This document shows, piece by piece, positions 1-5,686 of a stretch of DNA of 6,989 nucleotides. The notes under the pieces are model-generated. The model made no database searches, had not been told where the DNA came from, and worked only from the letters and a program-made list of their open reading frames with translations. Within the stretch, counting starts at the first letter, position 1. Every line of letters starts with the position of its first letter. Where the stretch lies: the NCBI GenBank assembly GCA_023394655.1, contig JAEXAG010000024.1:1-6989 (forward strand), written 5' to 3'. This DNA comes from Pseudomonadota bacterium (GTDB lineage: Bacteria > Pseudomonadota > Gammaproteobacteria > Xanthomonadales > Xanthomonadaceae). A program made the position numbers and the translations under genes.

Positions 1-762
1 TTCGGGCCAGGCCACCATGCCGGACTCGATCGGCAGCAGGCAGGCATCGAGATGGTGTTCGCCCCGCTCGGCCATCGCCATCAGTGCTTCCATCGTCCAC
101 ATCCGCGGGTCGCGGAAGGGATCGACCCACAGCCGCCGCAATTCGGCTACGTGCGCGCCGCAGCCGAGCATCTCGCCCAGATCGCGGACCAGCGATCGCA
201 CGTAGGTTCCGCTTCCGCACTCCACGTGCAGGCGCAGCTTGGGCGCGGGATCGAGCAAGTCCGCTTCGGACTCCAGTCGGAACTCGTGCACATCCACGCG
301 GCGCGGTTCGATCTCGATCGTCTCGCCGCGCCTTGCCTTCGCGTACAGCGGCTCGCCGCCGCGCTTGAGCGCGGAATAGATCGGCGGCACCTGGTCGATG
401 CGACCGGTGAGGCGGGCGAGCGCGGCATCGATGGTGGCAATGTCCAGCGCCGGCACCTCGCGCTCGCGCAGCACCTGACCCTCGGCATCATCTGTGTCGG
501 TGGTGATGCCCAGCCGCGCCACGGTTTCATAGGCCTTGCGCGCCCCCAGCAGGCCGCCGGCGATCTTCGTTGCCTCCCCGAAGCAGATCGGCAACAGGCC
601 GGTCGCCAAGGGATCGAGCGCGCCGGTATGTCCGGCCTTTTCGGCGCGGAACAGGTGGCGGACGCGTTGCAGCGCCTGGTTGGAACTCGGCCCGCTCGGC
701 TTGTCGAGCAACAGGATGCCGTGGAGCGGGCGGAACGTCTTCCGGATGCCGGGCTTCTTCAT
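1..762 (-). CDS. truB: tRNA pseudouridine(55) synthase TruB (3' end beyond window)
   Basis: TruB isomerises U55 to pseudouridine in the T-loop of tRNAs. The visible 254 residues start MKKPGIRKTFRPLHG and run off the window edge without a stop; family members are about 300 residues, so the C-terminal PUA-like part is incomplete. Clear family signatures: LLLDKPSGPSSN (residues 17-28), the catalytic-Asp motif GHTGALDPLATGLLP (44-58, Asp50), the conserved Tyr78 in KAYETVARLG, PPIYSALKRGGEPLYAKAR (126-144) and GSGTYVRSLVRDLGEML (183-199, Arg189). I chose the ATG at 762. An in-frame ATG at 771 overlaps a good -10 box (TACAAT, 770-775), so it would lie upstream of the RNA start. There is no Shine-Dalgarno sequence, which fits a leaderless message. 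The next gene upstream is an unknown protein, not rbfA, which usually precedes truB. Identity is very secure; only the start carries minor doubt. Confidence 0.97.
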   Translation of the reverse strand, partial: MKKPGIRKTFRPLHGILLLDKPSGPSSNQALQRVRHLFRAEKAGHTGALDPLATGLLPICFGEATKIAGGLLGARKAYETVARLGITTDTDDAEGQVLREREVPALDIATIDAALARLTGRIDQVPPIYSALKRGGEPLYAKARRGETIEIEPRRVDVHEFRLESEADLLDPAPKLRLHVECGSGTYVRSLVRDLGEMLGCGAHVAELRRLWVDPFRDPRMWTMEALMAMAERGEHHLDACLLPIESGMVAWPE

Positions 763-769
763 GCCCGGC

Positions 770-775
770 ATTGTA
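770..775 (-). promoter_or_regulatory. -10 box of a probable leaderless truB promoter
   Basis: The minus strand reads TACAAT (5 of 6 matches to TATAAT), followed by seven bases (GCCGGGC) and then the ATG of truB. Initiation about seven bases after the -10 box would put +1 at or next to the A of the start codon. The -35 region (about CGCTGG at 17 bp spacing) does not resemble TTGACA. The proximity and lack of a ribosome binding site are seen directly; leaderless transcription is inferred. Confidence 0.5.
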
Positions 776-939
776 GAGAGGCGCGACCGAGCCCAGCGCG
801 ATCCGCCCCGATCCGGTGTGCGATCAGCCGCCGTGAGGTGCCGGCGGAACCGGCAACACCCCCTCGCTGGCCGGCCGGGTTCACGACCGCGCCGGCCCCC
901 GTGCGCAGAGGTTTCTCCATGTCGACCAGGATCCGGGGA

Positions 940-1365
940 TCAAGCGATTCGACCGTTCGCAGGGAACTTGGTGGCGTTCGGATCGAGCGTGTGCTTGGCC
1001 TGCTCCATTGCCTGATGCACGGTGGCGGTGGCAAGCGCGAGTGCGGTCGTATTGAAGTCCGCCGGCTTGCAGGGCGCATCGCCGCGGGTCTCGCCCGAAT
1101 GCAGGCGGCTGCCGTCCGGCCCGAAGATGTTGTAGCTGATGACCAATTCGACCTTGCCGCCCTTCACGGCCCAGCGCGGGTCCATGTCGAGCAACAGCCC
1201 GAGGGGTTGCGAGAGCGCGCCGGGCACCATGTGCAGCGCGGGGAAATGACGCTTGCCGATCTCCTCGACCGCCTCCTCCAGCGCACGACCCGGCTCCGCC
1301 CAAGGCAGGCCGCGCCCCAGCCAGATCCGCGATGAAAGTGCGGACATCGGCATGTGCACGGCCAC
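940..1365 (-). CDS. Hypothetical protein, 5' end uncertain and possibly frameshifted
   Basis: I do not recognise this family. The open frame encodes 141 residues from a GTG at 1365 (other in-frame starts: GTG 1359, ATG 1353, ATG 1347) and ends in KFPANGRIA. Codons mostly end in G or C, like the neighbouring real genes, and the protein looks folded: a helix-like stretch EPGRALEEAVEEIGKRHF, a beta-like GGKVELVISYNIFGPDGSRL, and a helical ALALATATVHQAMEQAKHTL. It has one Cys and no signal peptide or membrane segment. No Shine-Dalgarno precedes any of the starts. High-GC3 codons in the same frame continue upstream of the GTG (PQIVANDTVV), so the true N-terminus probably lies further upstream, in another frame after a +1 shift near 1396 (see 1394-1438). 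It lies directly downstream of the FMN reductase gene and may share its transcript. It could be an intact gene, a decaying gene, or carry a sequencing error. Confidence 0.6.
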   Translation of the reverse strand: MAVHMPMSALSSRIWLGRGLPWAEPGRALEEAVEEIGKRHFPALHMVPGALSQPLGLLLDMDPRWAVKGGKVELVISYNIFGPDGSRLHSGETRGDAPCKPADFNTTALALATATVHQAMEQAKHTLDPNATKFPANGRIA

Positions 1366-1393
1366 GACGGTGTCGTTGGCGACGATCTGCGGA

Positions 1394-1438
1394 TCAAGAG
1401 GTCGGCGGCAAGTCGTGCGCCACCGGCATGGGCATCAT
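1394..1438 (-). other. Probable displaced 5' end of the 940-1365 gene
   Basis: An ATG at 1438 overlaps the TGA of the FMN reductase gene (ATGA arrangement, typical of translationally coupled genes). It opens a short frame, MMPMPVAHDLPPTS, ending in TGA at 1394-1396. Nearly all its codons end in G or C. Skipping a single T just before that stop (TCT-T-GAT) joins it smoothly to the downstream frame, giving LPPTS-DPQIVANDTVV. The simplest reading is a one-base insertion, real or from sequencing, in what was one gene spanning about 940-1438. Without homologues the join cannot be proven. Confidence 0.4.
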
Positions 1439-1992
1439 TTCCCGTGCGAGCCTATCCACTTCACGAAGGCATCGACGAAGCCGCCGAGGAACTTGGCGGT
1501 GCCCTCGTTGGAGACGTTGCCGTCCATGTCCAGCAACTCGTCGTCGGCCTTGAGGTAGACCTCCGGCTGCGGCATCAGCACGGTGTCCAGATAGAGCATC
1601 ACGTTGTCCAGATGCGCCTGCGCCATCGAGGTGCCGGTGGCACCGATCGACACGCCGATCACCGCGGCCGGCTTGCCGGCGAAGGAGTTGGTGCCCCAAG
1701 GGCGCGAGGCGATGTCGATGGCGTTCTTGATCACGCCGGAGCAGGAACGGTTGTATTCGGGCGTGATCAGCAGCACTGCGTCGGCCGCCTCGATGTCCTG
1801 CTTGAACTGCGAGCAGACCGCCGGGTAGTCGCCATCGAAGTCCTGATCGTAAAGCGGCAGGTTGTCGAGGCGCAGCACGTCGAAGGCCAGCCGGTCGCCG
1901 GCCATCTTCTCCAGTGCGCGGGCGAGCCGCTTGTTGAACGACTCCTTGCGCAGGCTGCCGACCAGGACCGCCACTTTCGGTGGATTGCTCAT
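1435..1992 (-). CDS. NAD(P)H-dependent FMN reductase family protein (ChrR/azoreductase-like)
   Basis: This is a 185-residue flavodoxin-like oxidoreductase. Family members use NAD(P)H and bound FMN to reduce quinones, azo dyes, chromate or free flavin in the cytoplasm; the actual substrate cannot be told here. Seen: an N-terminal beta strand KVAVLVGSLRKESFNKRLA, where GSLRKESFN (residues 12-20) is the FMN-phosphate loop; LITPEYNRSCSGVIKNAID (75-93), the family's PEYN signature; and AGKPAAVIGVSIGATGT (105-121), the next beta-loop. Length is normal for the family (about 180-190). The ATG at 1992 has a strong Shine-Dalgarno GGAGGT three bases upstream. The preceding E1 gene ends 87 bases upstream with a GC-rich hairpin between, so this gene may have its own promoter: TTGACG on the minus strand at 2047-2052 is a possible -35, with no convincing -10. 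Family assignment is firm, the specific enzyme name is not. Confidence 0.93.
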   Translation of the reverse strand: MSNPPKVAVLVGSLRKESFNKRLARALEKMAGDRLAFDVLRLDNLPLYDQDFDGDYPAVCSQFKQDIEAADAVLLITPEYNRSCSGVIKNAIDIASRPWGTNSFAGKPAAVIGVSIGATGTSMAQAHLDNVMLYLDTVLMPQPEVYLKADDELLDMDGNVSNEGTAKFLGGFVDAFVKWIGSHGK

Positions 1993-1995
1993 GGG

Positions 1996-2001
1996 ACCTC
2001 C
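1996..2001 (-). promoter_or_regulatory. Ribosome binding site of the FMN reductase gene
   Basis: The minus strand reads GGAGGT three bases before the ATG at 1992. It is a near-perfect Shine-Dalgarno at slightly short spacing and fixes the start of the gene. Confidence 0.75.
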
Positions 2002-2052
2002 AACGGGAACGGAAGGCCCATGCTGAGCTGGAAACCGCTAAGCGCGCGTCAA

Positions 2053-2069
2053 GGCCGGGCGCCCCGGCC
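2053..2069 (-). terminator. GC hairpin after the E1 gene, possible terminator
   Basis: A perfect 7-bp inverted repeat, GGCCGGG/CCCGGCC with a 3-base loop, begins 11 bases after the E1 stop codon. Its position and stability suit termination of the gcdH-E1 transcript. However, the bases that follow on the minus strand (TTGACGCGCGC) have no real T-tract, so an intrinsic terminator is only possible. It could instead slow 3' exonucleases. Confidence 0.4.
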
Positions 2070-2079
2070 CGCCACCGGG

Positions 2080-4353
2080 TCAGGCCAGCTTCGAGGCCGC
2101 GGCGACGATGTCCTCGTCCTTGGGAATCACGAGGAACGCGGCACCAGCCAGCGGCGTGTAGGTGTCGGCACCAGTCACGCGCTGCAAGGGCTTGCCGCCG
2201 TGCCCGGCTTCGGTGACGGCGGTGATGACGCCCTCGCCGATGCCGGCGCTGAAGCGGCCTTCGTCGACGACGAGGATGCGATCACATTCGCCGGCGTGCT
2301 TGGCGATGGCCACATGGTTCAGCGGCACCAGCCAGCGCAGGTCGACCACGCGCACCTTCCAGCCGTGCTTCTGCTCGATCTGCCGCGCGGCGCGCAGGCT
2401 CATCGGCACGCCGTTGCCGAAGGTGAAGATCACGCAGTCGGTGGCTTCGGGCGCATAGACGCGCTCCTCGCCCAGTACCAGTGCCTGGTCCGGCGCGGGA
2501 TACTCGGTCAGCCACTGGCCGTCGCCGGCCTCGTAGAGATCCTTGGTCATGTACAGCGCGATGGGCTCGAGGAAGGCGGTGACGCGACCGTCCACCTTCG
2601 CCAGTGCGGCCAGCGTGCGCAGCATCATCGCCGCATCGTCGCCACGCGACGGACAGCCGACGACCAGACCGGGGATGTCGCGCAGCGCGGTCACCGAGTT
2701 GTCGTTGTGGAAATGCCCGCCGAAGCCGCGCTGGTAGCCGAGGCCGGCGATGCGCACCAGCATCGGGTTGGCGTACTGGCCGTTGCTGAAGAACTGCAGG
2801 CTGCACGCCTCGCCGCGGATCTGGTCGATGGCATTGTGCAGATAGGCCAGATACTGGATCTCGGTGATCGGCAGCATGCCCATGTTGGCGAAGCCCTGTG
2901 CCATGCCGAGGATCATCGTTTCATCGAGCAGCGTGTTGAACACGCGGCGGCTGCCGAACGCCTTGTGCAGGCCCTTGGTCACCGTGTAGACGCCGCCCTT
3001 CTGGGCCACGTCCTCGCCGAACAGCAGCGTCTCCGGGTACTTGGCGAAGAGGTCGTGCAGGGCCTGGTTGATCTGGATGGCCAAGTGCTTCGGCGCCTGC
3101 TTCTCCGGCAGCTTGTCCTCGCCGCCGAAGGCCTTGAGGCGTGCCTCGGGCGACGGCGCGCGGGTGGCTTCGGCCTGCACCTTGTCCGGCGTGTACGGGG
3201 CCAGCGGCGCCATCACGTGCTCCAGCGTCTCGATGCGCGGGCGCCGGTCGGCGTCCTCGGCGGCGGCAAAGCAACGCTTGCGGGTGTCCTCGTACAGCGC
3301 CAGCACCTCGTCGGCCGTCATCAGGCCGGATTCCAGCGCGATGGCCGCGGAGCGCAGCAGCGGGTCGGTGGCCTCGACCGCGCACAGCTCCTCGATGCTG
3401 CGCCACTCGATCTCGAAGTCGGTGCCGGCGTGGCCCATGATCCGGGTGGTGCGCAGGTGCAGGAAGGTGGGCCTGCGGGTGCGGCGGCAATGCTCGACCG
3501 CGCGCAGCACGTCGCCGTAGCCGTTGGCCAGGTCCAGGCCGTCGGCGAAGAAGTAGTCGAGATCGGGACGATTGCGGAACGATTCGGCGATCCAGCCGGT
3601 CGGCGTCTTCACCGAGATGCCGATGCCGTTGTCCTCGCAGACGTACAGCACCGGCGCCGGCAGCTTCTGGTAGGCCGTCCACGAGGCCGCGTTGAACGCG
3701 GTCTGCGCGGTGGCGTGGTTGGCGCTGGCATCGCCGAAGGAACAGATCGCGATGCTGTCGTCCGGCACCGGCAGGCCGACACCGAGGCGCTTGCCGGCCT
3801 CGATGGCCACGGCCGTGCCCAGCGCCTTCGGCAGGTGGGAGGCGATCGTCGAGGTCTGCGGCAGCACCCACAAGGGCTTGCTGCCCCAGACCTTGTGGCG
3901 GCCGCCGCTGGCCGGGTCCTCGGCGCTGGCGGCGAAGCTCAGCGCCGAATCCATGATCGGGTCCATGCCCGGCAGCTTGCGAAAGCGTTCGGCCATGAAG
4001 CCGCCGCTGCGGTAGTGCAGGAAGGCCGGATCGGTGTGGCGTGTGGCACGGGCGACCATCGCATTGCCTTCGTGACCACTGGAGCCGATGGTGTAGAAGA
4101 CCTTGTTCTGCACCCGCAGCACGCGCGCCATCAGGTCGAGATGGCGACTGATCAGCTGCGACTCGAACAACTCGCGGAAGCCCTGCGCATCCAGCGCGCT
4201 TCCCTCCAAGATGGCCTCGCCGGGCGCCGGCTTCGCATCGGCCCTGCCATCCCAGGCCTTCACGAAATCCGTGAAGTTGATGTCGCAGATTTCGGCGCGA
4301 TTCAAGCCCTTCATGCGCGCCGGAATCGGGTTGGGGACGGTGACGAAACTCAT
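2080..4353 (-). CDS. Fused alpha/beta E1 component of a 2-oxoacid dehydrogenase (ThDP-dependent)
   Basis: This 757-residue single chain joins E1-alpha and E1-beta, which are usually separate proteins; E1 decarboxylates a 2-oxoacid with thiamine diphosphate and passes the acyl group to lipoyl-E2. The alpha half (about 50-385) has TIGSSGHEGNAMVARATR (88-105), HYRSGGFM (113-120), the ThDP/Mg motif GDAS (207-210) ending in CEDNG (239-243), and the loop RIMGHAGTDF (304-313). The beta half (about 422-757) has LLFGEDVAQKGGVYTVTKGL (443-462), ITEIQYLAYLHNAIDQI (496-512), GGHFHNDNS (545-553, His549 at the position of the usual catalytic HSQS histidine) and VVDEGRFSAGIGEG (695-708). A linker of about 40 residues (383-422) joins them. 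The alpha motifs look closer to branched-chain than to pyruvate E1. The start is the ATG at 4353 with GAGGG five bases upstream; the frame is open to 4581 but that stretch overlaps gcdH. No E2 or E3 gene is visible, so the substrate (branched-chain 2-oxoacid, 2-oxoadipate or other) is unresolved. Confidence 0.93.
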   Translation of the reverse strand: MSFVTVPNPIPARMKGLNRAEICDINFTDFVKAWDGRADAKPAPGEAILEGSALDAQGFRELFESQLISRHLDLMARVLRVQNKVFYTIGSSGHEGNAMVARATRHTDPAFLHYRSGGFMAERFRKLPGMDPIMDSALSFAASAEDPASGGRHKVWGSKPLWVLPQTSTIASHLPKALGTAVAIEAGKRLGVGLPVPDDSIAICSFGDASANHATAQTAFNAASWTAYQKLPAPVLYVCEDNGIGISVKTPTGWIAESFRNRPDLDYFFADGLDLANGYGDVLRAVEHCRRTRRPTFLHLRTTRIMGHAGTDFEIEWRSIEELCAVEATDPLLRSAAIALESGLMTADEVLALYEDTRKRCFAAAEDADRRPRIETLEHVMAPLAPYTPDKVQAEATRAPSPEARLKAFGGEDKLPEKQAPKHLAIQINQALHDLFAKYPETLLFGEDVAQKGGVYTVTKGLHKAFGSRRVFNTLLDETMILGMAQGFANMGMLPITEIQYLAYLHNAIDQIRGEACSLQFFSNGQYANPMLVRIAGLGYQRGFGGHFHNDNSVTALRDIPGLVVGCPSRGDDAAMMLRTLAALAKVDGRVTAFLEPIALYMTKDLYEAGDGQWLTEYPAPDQALVLGEERVYAPEATDCVIFTFGNGVPMSLRAARQIEQKHGWKVRVVDLRWLVPLNHVAIAKHAGECDRILVVDEGRFSAGIGEGVITAVTEAGHGGKPLQRVTGADTYTPLAGAAFLVIPKDEDIVAAASKLA

Positions 4354-4388
4354 GCGGACCCTCGATCGCGGCGTACCGCGCTGCTTGA

Positions 4389-5552
4389 TCAGAACGCGTT
4401 GATGCCGGTCAGTTCGCGGCCCACCACCAGCTGGTGCACGGTTTCGGTGCCTTCGTAGGTAATGACCGATTCCAGGTTCAACGCGTGGCGGATCGCCGCA
4501 TGCTCGGTGGTGATGCCGGCCCCGCCCAGCAGGTCGCGGCATTCGCGCGCGATGTCGATGGCCATGCGGCAGTTGTTCCACTTGGCCAGGCTCACCTGGG
4601 TCGGCTGCATGGTGCCGGCATCCTTCAGCCGCCCCAGCTGCAGGCTCAGCAGTTGCGCGGTGGTGATGCGCCGGGCCATGTCGGCCATCTTGATCTGCGC
4701 GCTCTGCGTGGCGGCCACCGGGCGGCCGAACAGGATCCGCTCCTTCGTGTAGCCCACCGCTTCGGAGAGGCAGGCAATGGCCGCGCCGATCGGGCCCCAG
4801 GTGATGCCGTAGCGCGCCTGCGTCAGGCAGCCCAGCGGACCCTTCAGCCCCTTCACGTTCGGCAGGCGGTTGGCATCGGGCACGCGCACGTTGTCGAAGA
4901 ACAGCGCGCTGGTGACCGAGGCACGCAGGCTCATCTTGTGCTTGATCACCTGCGCATCGAAGCCCTTCATGCCCTTCTCGACGATGAAGCCCTGGATGCC
5001 GTCATCGGTCTGCGCCCAGACGATGGCGATGTCGGCAAGATTGCCGTTGGTGATCCACATCTTGGAGCCGTTGATCACCCAGTCATCGCCATCTTTCCTG
5101 GCGTGGGTCTTCATGTTCGCCGGATCCGAACCGCCGTGCGGCTCGGTCAGGCCGAAGCAGCCGATCACCTTGCCGGCGGCCATGTCCGGCAACCAGCGGC
5201 GCTTCTGCTCTTCCGAACCGTAGGCGTGGATGGGGTACATGCACAGCGAGGACTGCACCGACGCGAAGCTGCGGACGCCGGAATCACCGCGCTCCAGCTC
5301 CTGGCAGATCAGGCCGTAGCTGACGCCGTTGAGGCCGGCGCAGCCGTATTCCTCGGGCAGGGTCGCGCCCAGCAGGCCGAGACCGGCCATCTCGGGAATC
5401 AGTTCCTTCGGGAACTCGCCCTTGTCGAAGCACTCGCCGATGATCGGCAACACCTTCTCGTCGGTGAAGCGGGCCACCGAATCTTGTACCGCGCGCTCTT
5501 CTTCGCTGAGCAGGGAGCGGACGTCGTACAGGTCATAGGGATGCAGGGCCAT
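4389..5552 (-). CDS. gcdH: Glutaryl-CoA dehydrogenase
   Basis: This FAD acyl-CoA dehydrogenase oxidises and decarboxylates glutaryl-CoA to crotonyl-CoA in lysine, hydroxylysine and tryptophan degradation, passing electrons to ETF. At 387 residues from MALHPYDLYDVRSLL it has the normal bacterial length. Diagnostic stretches: YGCAGLNGVSYGL (69-81), ELERGDSGVRSFASVQSSL (85-103), GCFGLTEPHGGSDP (131-144), SLRASVTSALFFD (208-220), LGRLKDAG (306-313), and YEGTETVHQLVVGRELTGINAF (366-387), close to the human enzyme's C-terminus. Glu367 in YEGT is the catalytic base; Arg94 and Glu87 match the human active-site residues of the same number. The start is less certain: in-frame ATGs at 5582 and 5600 would add 10 or 16 residues, but neither has a Shine-Dalgarno and 5582 overlaps a TAGAAT -10-like box. 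The fused E1 gene follows 35 bases downstream, implying an operon. The function is secure. Confidence 0.95.
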   Translation of the reverse strand: MALHPYDLYDVRSLLSEEERAVQDSVARFTDEKVLPIIGECFDKGEFPKELIPEMAGLGLLGATLPEEYGCAGLNGVSYGLICQELERGDSGVRSFASVQSSLCMYPIHAYGSEEQKRRWLPDMAAGKVIGCFGLTEPHGGSDPANMKTHARKDGDDWVINGSKMWITNGNLADIAIVWAQTDDGIQGFIVEKGMKGFDAQVIKHKMSLRASVTSALFFDNVRVPDANRLPNVKGLKGPLGCLTQARYGITWGPIGAAIACLSEAVGYTKERILFGRPVAATQSAQIKMADMARRITTAQLLSLQLGRLKDAGTMQPTQVSLAKWNNCRMAIDIARECRDLLGGAGITTEHAAIRHALNLESVITYEGTETVHQLVVGRELTGINAF

Positions 5553-5580
5553 GCGTTCGAGCTCGATTCGGGAAACCGCC

Positions 5581-5586
5581 ATTCTA
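5581..5586 (-). promoter_or_regulatory. Candidate -10 box for the gcdH-E1 operon
   Basis: The minus strand reads TAGAAT, a good -10 match, about 28 bases before the ATG at 5552; a start near 5574 would leave a leader of about 22 bases. As with the truB box, an in-frame ATG overlaps the box and the -35 region lacks consensus. Just upstream is a TTGCG-TC-CGCAA inverted repeat (5605-5616) that could bind a regulator. Evidence is pattern only. Confidence 0.35.
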
Positions 5587-5643
5587 TCGACTTGGCGCAT
5601 CCGCTTGCGTCCGCAACGATGCCGTCTGGCAGAAAGCGGAACG

Positions 5644-5660
5644 GGAGCCGTCGCGGCTCC
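5644..5660 (-). terminator. Hairpin after the YcfJ-like gene, possible terminator
   Basis: A perfect 7-bp inverted repeat, GGAGCCG/CGGCTCC with a 3-base loop, lies 26 bases past the stop of the YcfJ-like gene. On the minus strand it is followed by CGTTCCGCTTTCT, only moderately T-rich. It sits between two same-strand genes and upstream of the candidate gcdH promoter, the expected place for a terminator. Confidence 0.45.
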
Positions 5661-5686
5661 AATTCGATGGGTGGCTGGCGCCGACT

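Noticed and set aside
763..771. truB start at the in-frame ATG at 771
   Set aside because: That ATG overlaps the TACAAT -10 box, and its three extra residues add nothing conserved.
836..860. Hairpin-forming GCCGG/CCGGC sequence between the unknown gene and truB as a terminator
   Set aside because: It is only a 5-bp core stem with no T-tract; stems like this are common by chance at this base composition.
759..920. A 53-codon minus-strand frame starting MEKPLRTG whose stop overlaps the truB ATG
   Set aside because: The ATGA overlap is tempting, but its third-position GC is visibly lower than in the neighbouring genes, it has no ribosome binding site, and it covers the truB promoter.
52..1335. 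A 427-codon plus-strand open frame
   Set aside because: It is antisense to truB and the unknown gene, spans intergenic sequence without a change in composition, and has no recognisable motif.
1394..1400. Programmed +1 frameshift of the prfB type
   Set aside because: The slippery CUU-UGA codon and an upstream Shine-Dalgarno-like stimulator are absent; an ordinary indel is simpler.
1354..4458. A 1034-codon open frame on the plus strand
   Set aside because: It lies antisense to the E1 and FMN reductase genes, its translation is a monotonous His/Gln/Arg/Gly/Ala-rich chain without domains, and such frames arise from high-GC3 genes on the other strand.
4354..4581. A 76-residue N-terminal extension of the E1 frame
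   Set aside because: It overlaps the 3' end of gcdH, reads as an Arg/His/Gly-rich shadow translation, and a good ribosome binding site precedes the ATG at 4353.
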